This document shows positions 23,198 through 36,141 of a stretch of 64,000 nucleotides of DNA, one piece after another. The stretch covers positions 992,001 through 1,056,000 of the forward strand of contig JAPWGK010000013.1 of the NCBI GenBank assembly GCA_029641185.1, given 5' to 3'. Made by a program: the position numbers and the translations under genes. The number at the start of each line of letters is the position of its first letter. Within the stretch, counting starts at the first letter, position 1. Origin of the DNA: Pseudofabraea citricarpa. Taxonomy: Eukaryota > Ascomycota > Leotiomycetes > Helotiales > Dermateaceae. The notes under the pieces were generated by a model that was not told where the DNA came from, made no database searches, and saw nothing but the letters and a program-made list of their open reading frames with translations.

Positions 23198-24807
23198 CGC
23201 GGTCCGCAAATGTGACATGTAACTTTTCTGCTTTTCTGCTTCTTCTTGGCTGGACTTGTCTCCGACTGTGATTCTCTGTGATTGCTTTTTCTTCTTCTCT
23301 CTTCTTGCTCTTGTTTCTTACTATTGATGCATGCATAGATGACACCATCTCCCAGCCAAGGGCTAGGCCACACCTTCAATGCTCAGCGAACATTCTTCCA
23401 AGCGAGCAAAGTGATAGAAATAGTAAGCTTTAGAAGGATGTATGCACTGCATGACCGTGACGACTACTGTATGTGAACCTAGATTTTAATTTACGTTTGT
23501 TCGACCTAGCCGTTAGTTGCATCTGGTCGTTGGTTCTCCAGTGTCGAGTGTCGACAATTGCATCTCTACTGTACTATTTTCCACCGAAACATCCAGCATT
23601 CAGCATCCAGCATCCAGCATCCGCCATCCGCCGTCCAACATCCAGCATCCAACATCCGTCATTCGCCGACGGTACCGTATCCGCAGCCGTGGCCCTTTGC
23701 CGTGCAAGGTCAGCACATCCCCAATCCAGTCACCGGGCGTGCGGTTATCCTTCTCGGAATAGCGGCCGACCAGAGCAAACGATAAGCGATGACCTAAAGT
23801 CCAAACGATGACGGACAAACCTCGTTCTCTCGCATGCAACCTGCATCGGATCGTCCGATAGAACTACAGAAACAACCACGCACGACGGCGACGGCAACGG
23901 CAACCCAGATTCGAGAAAAAGCAGCAGGCCAGGCCAGCGACGGTACCGCACAATGCACGTATCAACCAGAGCCACGGGTCCCACGAGCCCACGTTCCCCG
24001 CCGCCGGCCGTTTGATACTGTACTCTATCAACATACTTCCTCCACTTCCACCTCCACCTCGGCCCGGGTCTGGATCCAGATCCACTCTTAACTCTTGACT
24101 CGACCACCTTGGTCACCTTGGTGCGCGAGGAAGCAGTCTTCCTTCTCCTCCGAGGGGCGCTCGGGGAGCTCAAGGGGCAACGAGTGGACGGTTCGCTTGA
24201 ACAAGAATTGGTCCCCCCTTTCTAGGCTTTCCAGGCTTTCCTTTTGGCTTTAACGTTGCGAGGTCCCATCGGCCTGTTGGTTTCTGCTCCAGCTGTACCA
24301 GTAAGTGGAAGAACATGCAAGCCACGCAAAGGTTAACCAACGGCCGTGCCGCACATAGTGTGTCCTTTCTGCTGTTCAGCTGGCGAGTGTCCGTGGCATT
24401 GTCATGACGAGCCATGGAAGAATGGTTCCGCTCGTCTATCACTTCCCACTTGCGATGTTGCCTGTGCTATCTCGTGCTGGGCCCAAGACTCTGGCGTGCC
24501 CAAGGACGTGTGGCCGGGCGTGTTAGCTTTGCCATCCACTGTTGAAGCTTGCTCCTCCGTACCTTATGCTACGGGGCTATCTCCTGTGGAGGTAAGTGAG
24601 TGTGTTGTATAAGGGTAGGTGGGTTCTGTCGTTTGATGGCTTTTGTTTTTCTGGTTTGCCTGGTTTGTTTCCTGTCTTAGAGATAGCCGACTTACAACAC
24701 CCCATTTTCATCCATATATTTCTTTTGATATCTCCCTTGCTATTCTGATACAAGATCTGCCCTCTTCTCTCTTCCTTATTGCATCTTCAAACCTTTGCCG
24801 TACTTTA
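23198..24807. other. Intergenic region with a short minisatellite
   Basis: About 1.6 kb between the dihydropyrimidinase and the monooxygenase, both on the plus strand. A minisatellite lies at 23590-23662. Around 23870-24200 the sequence is GC-rich with scattered short open frames on both strands and no recognisable product. The region contains the monooxygenase promoter. Confidence 0.5.
23590..23662. repeat. CATCCAGCAT-type minisatellite
   Basis: Seven or eight imperfect copies of a 7-10 nt unit (CATCCAGCATTCAG, CATCCAGCATCCGC, CATCCAACATCCGT) in tandem. Non-coding. Confidence 0.7.
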
Positions 24808-26609
24808 ATGGTTTTAGCTATGGGCAGCGTAGCAACTCCTGAGAGTCGCGTATGTGATGTTCTGATAGTAGGCGGTGGCCCAGTTGGTAAGTCATCTTAC
24901 TGCATATCACTGCAGACCATCATATTGATTTAGTGTCAGGTCTCGTCACAGCATTTCAATTGGCCAAATTCGGCGGCGTGTCAGTTTCCATAATTGAAAA
25001 GCACCCGAAATCCTCACAGGACCAGTATGGCAGAGCTATCACGCTATACCCACGTAGTACGGAAATGCTCGATCAGCTGGGTCTTGCTGATGAGCTGGCT
25101 CAAGAGTGTTTTGCTTGCAGGGATACCGTCAGCTATGATCCAAATGGCAACGAGGTCGCAGGCAGAGGATGGGCCTTTATGGAGGATATGAAAGACACGC
25201 AGTGGGACTTTGCTCTTGTCCTGCGGCAGAAATATCAAGAGGAGATCTTTCGAAGGCGGCTGAGAGAATTGGGTGTTAGCCTTCAAGCTCCAGTTGAGCT
25301 TGTTGATATACAGGTTGCTGAGACAGTGCCCGAGGATGGTTACAGGATCGAAGCTACTGTGAAAGATGGATTGACGGGAAATACATCGATTGTGAAGTGC
25401 AAGTATCTGATTGGTGCTGATGGAGGACGATCATTTGTCCGCCGAGCTCTCGATATACCTTTTGATGGTGAGACTACAGAAGATAAATGGGTACGCATTG
25501 ATGGTATCATCGAGACCGACATGCCCAAGAACAGAGTCTATGGAGCTATCGAATCACCAACACACGGAAACGTTCTTTGGGCAGCACTAGATCACGGCGC
25601 AACACGAATTGGATTTGCATTCACAGCAGAGCGACAAAAAGGGTATGCCGAATTCAATGAAGCCGCTGCCGTAGCCGAAGCAATTGCATCCGTGAAGCCA
25701 TTTCAGCTCTCATTCAAGCAAGTCGACTGGTTCACTGTATACTCAGTCGGACAACGAATCGCACGGAACTTCTTGGTTCAAGATTGTGTCTTCCTCGCCG
25801 GTGATGCATGCCATACACATAGCTCTGGCGCTGCGCAGGGTATGAATACTGGGATGCACGATTCAGTCAATCTGGCATGGAAGTTATCACTTGTACTTCG
25901 CGGCTATGCACATCCCTCCCTCTTGCACACGTACGAGACAGAACGACTACCCAACGTGCAGAAACTCATCAACTACGATAAAGACATCTCGCGGCTGATG
26001 ACGATGCAGCTCCCGACAGGGTGGAAAGGCGATCCGAATACAGATCCTAACGAGATCCTGGGGGTCGTCATGGCCGAGGCAGCGACTTTCACGACGGGTC
26101 TAGGAATCGCCTACGACAATAACGAGCTGAACATTGGCACTATCTCGAAAAGCCGACGCGTCTCTCCCGGCCAGAGGGGTCCAGATGTCAAGCTTCAAAA
26201 ACCAGGAACCTTTGAGGCAACCCGTCTGCATAGAGAGACTCCCAACAGCGCGCGCTTCCACCTCGTCGTCTTTGCCGGCCTCCCCTCGCACACGTCATCC
26301 TCTCTGAAAACCGTCTCCCGCCTCGCCGACTCCTCAATCCTCTCCTCTTCTACAGCCCTGCCCATCTCCTGGCTCACCATCCCAGCAGCCCGAGGCGCGT
26401 CGGCGTTTGAATTGCTCGGCACCGCACCCTTGGGCAAGGTATTCTACGACGCCGACAAGACGGCTCACGAGCGCTACGGGATCGATGTGGAGAGAGGCGC
26501 CCTTGTGGTTCTGAGACCTGATGGTTGGGTCGGTGCGGTTCTGGAGTTAGGCGACGACACGATCGCGCAGCTGGAGAGGTATTTCGGTGGGTTTCTGAGC
26601 GTTAAATAA
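24808..26609 (+). CDS. FAD-dependent aromatic-type monooxygenase
   Basis: Exons 24808-24886 and 24940-26609, with a 53 nt intron, give 582 aa. The dinucleotide-binding motif DVLIVGGGPVGL spans the splice, which fixes the intron. The DG motif (GADGGRSFVRRAL) and the second FAD motif (AGDACHTHSSGAAQGMNTGMHD) follow, then a C-terminal thioredoxin-like domain ending in VVLRPDGWVGAVLEL. This order is that of class A flavoprotein hydroxylases of the phenol 2-monooxygenase/TfdB type. The second FAD motif departs from the usual HTHSPxAGQG in having SSGAAQG. A second in-frame Met lies at 24820. It follows the dihydropyrimidinase in the same direction, but a shared pathway is unproven. The substrate is unknown. 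Confidence 0.9.
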
Positions 26610-26915
26610 ATGCAATATCTGCTTCTTTGATGTTATCTGCAGCGAGAAAAAGGCGAACCGTACTGGGATAAAACAAGATCTGCAGACGCAATGCGACTGA
26701 ATTTGGTGGATAGTAAGTTGATAGCTTCTGGATCGAGGGGTCTGATTTAAGCAGGAGTATTTCTAACGGAAAAGCAAACTCATTCTCGAGTACCAATTAA
26801 GCAATATGCTTCAATCCCAAGTGATTTGTATGCCATTATAAAAGTTCCCTCTATCTATCAGTCTACGCCCCAGTTTTATGCGCGCTCGCTAAAGGCATTC
26901 ATTTATTCCCTCCCT

Positions 26916-29900
26916 TTACTCATCAAAAGCCTTTAATACTCTATCAAACACAGCCTGTACCGTAGGCGATCGCTCATTGCTCCGACCCTCTCGTAACAAA
27001 GCCTTCATCTTGTCCTTGCAGTCTTCTCGTCCCTCGCTGAACATGCCAAAGACTCCACCTACAAGAGCCTGTACGACGACCTCGGCTGCCTCTCCACGCT
27101 TCGTTCTGATGGTCTCACTGCCTGATCCGCTGGGTATCTCTAACGCGGCGAAGAATCCTAGTACGAGATCATATTTGCTCGAACCTTGAGAATGGGTACG
27201 CTTGCGCAGGCCATCGAACAGAGCCTTGGTGCGCTCGTAGAGTGCTGTGCGCGTAGCAACGGTGCATTTCGAAGATGCGATAGTAGTCTTGACAATGTCA
27301 AGGACTTTGGGTAGATGAGTAAGTGGAGATGGATCGAGAATTTTGATGTTGACAGCGCGGAACAAGGCTGTGATACCAGCAGTTATCGTCGCTGCTTCGT
27401 CAGATGAATCACCGGATTTTTGGTCATCCGAAGTATCCATCTTATCCTCACTTGTAAACTCCTCAAGCTTCGGGGCTATGATGGTATAGACCTCATCAAA
27501 CATATCGATGTCTGTGCGAGCCTCGCTATACTCTCCCAGACTAGCAAATGCATAAGGGCGATAGGGATCGTTATTGCGTTTCGCCTCTCGAATTGCAATC
27601 TTCTTCATCGCAGCAGCAATGCTAGGTTCTTTCTCCCAGAGCGCCTTTCCACTCTTTGAAAACTTAACAAATGCTGCGAGAACCTTTTCCTTGCCATCAA
27701 AAGTCTTGAGTGCAAGTGCCTTCTCTAGTGCTGGCCATATACCTGCAGCATTTACTCCACTTAATTCGGCCCCCGAACATTCGACCACATCAGCAATGGT
27801 GAGTGCTGCAGTATGCTTGATTGCCCATCTTGGAGATTCAAGACGTTCCACCGAAAGCTCATTTATCTCCTTCGAGTAAAGCAGAACCGCGCGTGAACCT
27901 CCAACATTCTCACTCCATGTCTTCTCAAACTGGTCCTTGACATGTTCATCAAAGTCATGCTTGGCAAAAAACACAAAGGGTAAGAAGTCTGCGGCGAAAG
28001 CGTTGAATCGATCCGTGGCAAATTTCGAAACGGCGTAAATTAGATCTGCTGCCACTTGTCTTTTTGTTTCGCTCTCGGCATCAAGGTAGAGTCCCTTTGA
28101 GTAAGATGCAAGACGCACTAATGACTTATCGGAAGCAAGCCTAGCAAGATATCCTGCTGAGCGTGCATAAGCAGCACTGACAGCATTATTTCGATCAAGA
28201 ACAGACTTTTCGATGATCTTGAGGAATGTATCGGCATATGGTCTGAACAGGAACGAGTGTCTCGTGGCAAGACTGACTAGCACAGCAGAACATCCAACCT
28301 TGGATGGCATGCCAATTGTTGTCTTGATGACATTTTCAATATGAGGGACCAACTCCTTCATTGTTGTCTCATCAAGGAGATCAAGACAGCGTTCGATTGC
28401 GTCCATCAGTGGCGATTGAGTGACAGCCGAGGATCTGGCACTGTCAATCTTCTCTTCAGTGAGATTATAATGAGCAGCTCTCAGATAGAGATAGTCAATC
28501 CCTTCCATCTCCATGGTGCTCAAAAGCACAAGTAATTGCTCTACTAGTTCAGGGACGAAAGGAGCCAGAGATTTACCACCTTTTTCTATCAACTTGTATA
28601 CGGTTCCAGTCGCAAATAATCTTACATCCTTGGCGGGACTTTCTAGACCTTGGGCGCCGAGGAGGAATGGCAGAACCTGCTTTAACATAGCTTGTGCATC
28701 CTTCGTATTTGTGCCAGATTCAACCTGTCGGACCAGGATTCCAGTCAAAACTTTGCTTAAAGCAGAAGCAGCCTCTCGGACGGAACCCTTGATGTCATCC
28801 ATGACCTTGAAAGCCACTTCCCAGATCGCTGAAAGATGCTTCTCATATTTTTCAAGCTCTCGGCCCTGTACCAAATCTGCAAGTGCTGCACAGCTGGCTT
28901 GCCTGGTTCGCCACTCTTTCCCTATAATGCTCTTTAGAAGATCTGCTAAAATCTCCTCGAAATATTGGTTAATAGTAGCACTTGAATCCTTGACCAAAGC
29001 ACTCCAGATATCATTCATGGATCTTTGTACGTTCGGGTTGGGATCGAATCTGTAACGGTAGAGCTTAGGGTACAGCTTTGGATCGATTTCAGACTCAGAG
29101 AGGATGCTACTCAGTCCAAATCTTCCAAAGGCAGCGCGAGTTGACCAAGTAGCCGCGTTGGAAGCGAGAGACATGAACTTGTAGACAAGACTCTGGTCTC
29201 CAACTTCGTTGGCTAAGGATATGATATCCTTGTAAGAGGTGACTGATTTTCCCTCTCCAGTAGGCAAAGCACCAGGCTCAAATAATTCTGTGTCTTCGTC
29301 CACCTTGAGTTGTGCACTCGTTCCAGTGAAAGATGCTACAAGATCTTTGACTAATTTCTCTTTCAGATCTTTGTCTCCCTGCTCGTACACAAGACTGAGA
29401 CCTCTTGATGCTGTCTCTTGAACTAGATCGTCGCGTGCAGAGAGCAGGCCCATAAAAGCGCCTTGGCATTCACGTAGGCGTGTTTGAATCTCATCCAAAT
29501 GACCAGAGTATTGGATCAAACAAAATAGCCAGATACCAGAAGCCTTTTTGAGTGAAGGCTTAGTAGTCTTGCAATCCTTGAGGAGCTTCTCCATGAGGAG
29601 TTTGAGCGTGCGCGATCGTTTACTTCGTCCTTGATAGGTTGTGTCAACATCTAAGCTTAGAAGTAAAGCATCGGATTCCCATCCAGTTACCGCACAACTG
29701 AGACTTTCGCCAATCGAGAAATGGGTCTCTGCTTGTTTCAATTCGTACAATCCATACAGACTTGTAAGAGTAGACTCGAGAAGTCCATCAGCCTTGTCCT
29801 CGGGATCTTCTTCAAAGACTAGAGCCAAACGTCCTAAACATGCTATTGCCTTTTCGTTGCTTTTCTTCGATTCTGCCTCAAGGAGTTTTATGATATCCTC

Positions 29901-32661
29901 AACACTTGAGTCCGATTCATCAATATGTCCCTTATTCAAGACACCAGCTGCGCTCAACTGACCAACTGCATTAAAGACTGCTTCCTTAAGCAAGGCATCC
30001 TTTGCGCCAGTGAGGATTTTGAGCAGTTGGAGTACAACTTGTTTAGTGAGATTGCCATCAATATCAGCAACGCGACCATAGTAAGACGATCTGCTGAGAA
30101 GATAGCCAAGTGCCAAGGTAGAACCGTGGACTTTGTTGGCCTCTGCTCCTACAGCTGATTCCCAAGGCTTTACGTCATCAAGAAGAAGATGTAACAGCTT
30201 CTCTACTGCTTCTTTACCAGCAGACGGATGTGCAGCAAGAATTCCAAAGGCTTGTGCAGCAGTGAAGCGAGTTGCTACGTTGTTAGATTTAATAGATGGC
30301 AAAAGCTCAACTGCTCGTTCAGCAAGTCTTCCGATGCAGTTACTGGGCGCCAGAGAAGCAATCTCAACGAAGCACTTGCCACAATCCTCAAGGCCATTTC
30401 CATCATTTCGTAGCATTCCTTCAAATGCCGCATTAAGGAAGATGTATAAAGCCTCCTCTTCAATACCTCTTACATGAGCTTTCATGGCTTTGCGAGAATC
30501 TTTGTCTGTGCGGAACAACACATCAAGCTGACGCTCCCAATCTGCGTTGATATCGAGAGGTGTCTCTGTTTGTTCCAAGGCCTTTAGTAGAAGTATTCGT
30601 CGACAGTAGTTGATGGCTGGAGCGAATGCATTTATCTTAGGCCCGGAGAAGTTTCCAAAAACGGAAACACCATCGATTTCCATACCGCTCTTCATACCAT
30701 TGGCAATAGAAGAGTTCTCTAGCAAGCTGTGACTTGAGAAAAACACCTTGACCATCTCGCTCCAATCGGGGAGTGGACACTCAGATGTGACGCTATTTGA
30801 ATTGAGAAGGCGGTACCAGTACGGATCCTGGAGGTGAAGCGTTAGCATCAATGTTACAACTGACATGGATGGAAAACTTACAAGACCCTTCTTTCCTTCT
30901 TCAATAACGTCACTTCTTTCATCATGGCGGCCTCCTAGAGCAAGAATGTCTATCCACCGTCCAACAATATCACTATATTCCAAGCATCTGTTGGCCCATC
31001 GTACCGCAGCAAATCGTGCACTTCGCACAGTTTTATCGCTTTCAGGGAGTGTCATATACTTGAGCAGCAGAGATCGTAGATTATCTCTTATATTTGAGTC
31101 CAGAGGTCCTGCAAAGGCATTCAGCAAGCTTGCGAGGGCGCCTTCGATACTAACAAAAATCTCGTCCGATGAGCCCTCTTCAGTCAACGATTGGAAAAGA
31201 AATCGGACGAGGGACAAGTCGACAGCAACAACAGTAGAAGGCGTTGTCTTTCCTAATGAGCCGAGGGTTTCATAGCCAAGCGCCCTCAAAGAAGCAGCAT
31301 CGGATGATCTCTCATGGGGGATAGGCCATCCTTGATCTTCGATGTAGCTTCTCAGATAAAGTATAAGCTGTGGTGCAATTTGTGCTAAGTCATCTTTGGA
31401 GCCTATCCGAGACACCCAGTTCATATAGTTGAATAGAGCATTCCGAAACTTGAGCGTTTCAAGTCCTTTAGCAGGAATGTTTGTGTTGTCATCCGGCCGA
31501 ATTCCTTCTTGAACTACTCTTACCACGTCCCGTGGGAATGTGGTTGAGATTGCTGATTTGGTAAGAAGTGTAAGTATACGTGTTTGCAGTGCGGGTCGTA
31601 GTTCGGAGTAAATGTCAAATAATGACTTGACAGTCTCAGGATCCTCGAGTGACACTGTAGAACGTTTGAGTAGATCGTCTCCAAGGCTAGAGATTCTGGA
31701 ATTTGCATCTCCTGATGCGAACAAGGCAGAGAAAAATCTCTCCTTGTCTGTAAAGGCACCACTGGTAAGAAAGTTTAACACTGTGATTTTGGTCATTGTA
31801 AGGTTAAGGCCTTCATCCGATGATGGATCCCAAGTCTCAGCCTTGCCACTGAGTGTAAGGAACTCATATTCCTCAACTGTGAGACCAGGACAGGTGATTC
31901 CAGTTACATGTGAAGCTCGAATAACAACGAGGAGAATAAGTTTCGAAAACCATGCCGCGGCAAATTTAGCATCTGCAGTGTGCTCGTCAAGACCAAGTTG
32001 GTGTCTCAATTCGGTATCCTCAGGACTCCCTCTAAGAGGTATTCTCAGTTGTGGCAACAGGCGGAGGAAAAGATTAAAAAGAGTAGCACATGTTGGCTTT
32101 CCAGCATCTTCAGACAAGCCATGCAACAGGGTTGGTAGCAAGTCCATTTGCTCCTATATATGAATTAGCCAAGGATCCAGTTCTGACTGCAGAAATAAAA
32201 ACCTTAGAAGACAATTTGCCGATGCTTTGTTGAATGAACATAAGATCAAAGTGGCGGATCATGGAAGAGTTTGGGTTTTCCTTGTACTGCTTCAACAGAG
32301 CAGCAACCGGCAAGACAATCCCCCTAGAAAGCATTAAATAGTGGCCCGCAAATGGACACTTGAGGACACCTACTGATTCCCAGCAAGACGAATCTTTATA
32401 TGTTGACATGTCGAAACAACCTGGGCGATGTTAGTATGTGACGATTGTGTATAATGAAATAATCATCCGCAGGCCGTGTGGCCATGCAAGACACACCTTA
32501 TTGCGAACAGATTGGTGATCACTAGCAAGTTTCAAAAGTAACGGGGGCAAGTATGGCTTGAGAAGAGATTCAAGCTTGTCGTCTTTTGCCAGTGCAATTC
32601 TTATCTCGAGCTTCCCAACAAGCTCCAGCTCCCTGGGCTCGGTGGATGCTGGGGCAGACAT
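26916..32661 (-). CDS. ECM29: Proteasome-associated HEAT-repeat protein Ecm29
   Basis: Five exons (32497-32661, 32374-32420, 32203-32323, 30882-32153, 26916-30827) give 1838 aa, close to the yeast length. Ecm29 binds the 26S proteasome and links core and regulatory particles, acting in quality control of assembly. The N-terminus (LVGKLEIRIALAKDDKLESLL, HQSVRNK, VVSTCQHIKIRL, LPVAALLKQYKENP) and RHFDLMFIQQSI are family-typical, and the rest is a long run of helical HEAT-like repeats. The fourth intron (30828-30881, 54 nt) is a multiple of three with no in-frame stop, so the frame reads straight through it; splicing gives KKGLDPYWYRLLN, the more family-like sequence. Intron 3 uses a weak GTTTTT donor. 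There is a 306 bp 3' flank to the monooxygenase. Confidence 0.94.
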
Positions 32662-33371
32662 CTTAGTAATAGGCGCTGCAAATGCAATGCATCACTTTCG
32701 GTTCGTGGGTATTGAATGAGAAGGGGTGAAAGGAAAATGAAGAAGGATCACAGTGTGCAATTGAGTCTGAAGTAATGAGCGAGATGCTAGGTAACCGTGG
32801 ATACGAAGCAGGTTGGGATTGGGGTACGTCTTTGCCTCTCAGTTGCGTTGGTGTTCTGCCTCGGAATCGCTCTCGTCTCGTCTCGTCTCGTGTTGCGCCT
32901 CGCCGGCCTTCTCAGCTGATGTGATCGGATCATGTGATCTGGACCAATAGGCAGGTGGCAACGTCATCCAGCCTTGCTCGCTGTAGCCTTGTTGCAGGGT
33001 TATCTGATCTTGATCTTAGCTTATCGCATGCACCACATCCCGCCCACCACATCCACACACCTCACAACCCGGTATGCTCTGCTCTGCTCTTTCCTCCCAT
33101 CTCACCTAAATACTCACAGCGAGAGAAGCAATTATCATGGGCACCGACTGACCCTCACAGCGTCTTTATTCATCGCAGCAGTGGTTCCCTGTTACATCGA
33201 CAACACACAAACGGATTTTCGACGTCACCTCACAAACGAATCTTCACCCCTCGAATTGCGACACAGCTTAAAACACTTCCAATCTGCAACCTCTATTATT
33301 CACAGCAAAACAACACGCATCGAGTCTACTTCGCCCCAGAGCGCGGAGAATAGAAGGTCACTTCATACACT
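32662..33371. promoter_or_regulatory. Divergent promoter region of ecm29 and the UBX gene
   Basis: 710 bp between divergent starts. A CTCGT pentamer array (CTCGTCTCGTCTCGTCTCGT) lies at about 32874-32892. A proteasome factor and a p97/Cdc48 adaptor share this region, which may be coincidence. I looked for a proteasome-control element (GGTGGCAAA) and saw only GGTGGCAAC at 32954-32962. Confidence 0.4.
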
Positions 33372-35045
33372 ATGGACGAAGAGTCAGTGGGCACGTTCAC
33401 AGCCTTCACCGGCGCCTCTGAAGATGTGGCAAGACGCTATTTGAGTATGACAGAGGGCAACCCCGAGCAGGCAATCCAACTCTTCTTCGACTCACCAGAC
33501 CTCGGCGGCGCACCTCCCCCACCAGTGCCTCAATCCACACGCCCAACTCCCCAGCAACGTGCCATCCCCCTCGGCGGAGATGGCTCGAGAGAACCAATCG
33601 ATATAGACTCCGATGATGATGAGGACATGAATTTTGGCGATGATGATGTAGAGTCTGCTAGACGGGCTGAAGCTGTGGGAAGAGCAGCCGATTACGAAGA
33701 TGATGAGGCAGTTGCAAGAAGAATACAAGAGGAACTCTATGCTGGTGGTGATGCAAGCGGCGGCGTTGATGCTGAAGGTATCAGAGCACCCATGGCACCC
33801 ACCACAGAAACCCTTGTTGGGGGCGGCGGATTTGGACCGAGTGATATGCATGAGGCAGTACTGGAGCAGATGAGAGCAAGACAGCAAGCTCGGGCGGCTG
33901 GTATGAATTCCCTTGGAGCCACTTGATCGTTCTCCTACTGATAAAAATTAGGACGAGCTGGCGTTTTCAACCAAAGACCTGTACCATCAATCTGGGACGA
34001 GGCTGCCGATCCAGAAGCCCGCCGTCAAGGATTGGCTACTGCTACAGGAGGAGCATCGGAAGCTTCTTCAAAGAATGCCCGTCTTGCTGAGCTCTTCCGA
34101 CCACCATTTGATCTCATGTTCCGAGGCTCGTGGGACTCTGCTCGTGATGAGGGCAAGGAACAATCCAAGTGGTTACTAGTTAACTTGCAGAATCCTTCCA
34201 TCTTTGATTGCCAGCAACTCAACCGAGATATCTGGAAGCACGAGGGCATCAAGGAAGTGGTCAAGGAGAACTTTTTGTTCCTTCAATATTCCAAGGATGA
34301 CCCACGTAGCCGCGATTATACTCGCCACTACATTGAATTCCCAGACAATGATGATATATACCCTCACATTGCTATTGTGGATCCTAGGACTGGTGAGGGG
34401 ATGAAGGTCTGGTCCGGCCCACCTGCTCCAAAAGCCCCCGACTTTCTTATGCAGCTGGTTGAATATCTCGACCGATACAGTCTCGACCCCACAAAGAAGA
34501 ACCCAGTCGCCAGACGAAAGCCAGAAAAGGCCAAAGCAGTTGATGTCGGTCGCTTGACAGAAGAAGAAATGCTAGAACTAGCTCTGCAGAACAGCTTGGC
34601 GGGTAGCGCTGCAGCTGGCCTCAAAGAGCAAGATCCGGATGATTTAACCAAGAGCTTTGGTGATGCAGGCAAAGGAAAGGGTAAAGAAATCGAAGGCACT
34701 GCTATGGAAGTTGCCGAGCCATCCAATGGTCATTCTAGTTCTGCTCCATCACCATTCTCTCAGATAGCCTCTGACAAACCGCACACGGAACCAGCTCCCA
34801 ATAAAGATACGGTGACTCGAATGCAGTTCAGACATCCAAATGGACGTGTCATCCGACAATTTACTATCAGCGATCCTGTACGACGTATCTACGAGTGGCT
34901 GAAGGCCGAACCTATGGAGGGCAAGGAGGGGGTTGAGTTTGAATTAAAGAGCAGTGGAAAGGACCTGATGGATCATGTAGACGAGACCATTGAGGCGGCC
35001 GGTTTGAAGAACTCGACAGTCATGGTGGAATTCCTCGAGGAATAA
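33372..35045 (+). CDS. UBA-UAS-UBX protein (Ubx5/UBXN7 type), Cdc48 adaptor
   Basis: Exons 33372-33900 and 33952-35045, with a 51 nt intron, give 540 aa. Domains in order: an N-terminal UBA-like segment (residues 1-45, VGTFTAFTGASEDVARRYL...NPEQAIQLFF), an acidic patch, a UIM-like helix (DDEAVARRIQEEL), a thioredoxin-like UAS domain (about 215-365, KWLLVNLQNPSIFDCQQLN...FLFLQYSKDD), a second UIM-like helix (EEEMLELALQNSLAG) and a C-terminal UBX domain (about 460-540, TRMQFRHPNGRVIRQF...). This is the architecture of Ubx5/UBXN7, which recruits the Cdc48/p97 ATPase to ubiquitylated proteins, including cullin ligase substrates. All parts are visible in sequence; the Cdc48 interaction is family knowledge. 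Confidence 0.93.
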
Positions 35046-36141
35046 TCTCGCATCAGCGTTACATTGTCCCTATTTTCTTCGTTTGGCAGTCATTTCAGCA
35101 GGATGGACCTAGGGCACATGGATGGCGTCTTGTGATTTCAAAGGAAGCCAAGCCCGTGGATGGCGGCTCCCAGGTATTTGCTTCTGCGCTTATCGCATTC
35201 TAGAACAGTGCTTCATACATAGATGAATGGGAAGATGAGATTGCACAGTGCATTCTTTTCTATTTCGAGCGGCGGGGATTTTCAGATGAGATTGTGCCCA
35301 GACTGGGGCGTTTTCGCGGCGTCTCCCAGTGCGTCGTACCAACCACATACAACATAGATGCAGAGCAAGCCGCCTTACACTGCTTATTACAGGTACAGTA
35401 AGGCACAGTAGTAACGGTACAGGAACCGCCAGGTACGGTACAGACTGCGTGCGTGGGCGCACGGATCCAACAGCGTTCCCCATTTAACATTCCCAGCCTA
35501 GTCCAGTGCAATCAAGAATGACGATTCCCCAGCTACAAGACAAGATAAGGGCTGGAGAGGCGTGGTGCTAGACTGGGATTCTGGGATTCACAATATGCAC
35601 TCCGTCCGATGCATCCTTATGCCCTGGTCGCATGAAGGAGGGAATCTCTCGAATCCTCGAATCAACAACTCGCGGCCAAGGAGCCAGTGATTGGCCGAGA
35701 GCGAATCCCTCGAAAACACAACAAACACGCCGTCGTCAACGTGAACGTGAACGTGAACGCACTCCTCGGTCGCGTACCGGTACCGTGAGGTGAATTACTG
35801 TCAATAGTCTTGGTCTTGCCCGCAATCTCCTACTTTCTGCCGGCCCCGTACGATACCTGAACGACCGACTGTCTCTGCTCCTCCTGGTCCAGTCGCGCTT
35901 GCCCGCCCCGGATTGCTGAAACTACCGGCTCCCTAGGTACATTCCACAGCAACGGAGAGATTTCTTACAATTCTTCTCTATTGTGGCATATCTGTAAGTC
36001 TAGCCACAATGCCGATCGCTCTCTTCCTTGATTTGCTCCGTGTTTAATTGCTAAATCCAAACAACAGACAGCGTATAACTCGTCGTCTGTCCTCGACCCA
36101 GCACCCCTCCACAATCGCGAATCTCACGACAACAAACAAAC
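35046..36141. other. Intergenic region, UBX gene to GCK kinase gene
   Basis: About 1.1 kb. It contains the UBX 3' flank, a GTGAAC hexamer microsatellite at 35738-35760, and a pyrimidine-rich presumed 5' leader of the kinase from about 35860. No gene is supported. Confidence 0.5.

Noticed and set aside
23590..23662. Possible CRISPR-like or structured repeat
   Set aside because: The unit is only 7-10 nt with no spacers. It is an ordinary minisatellite in a eukaryotic genome.
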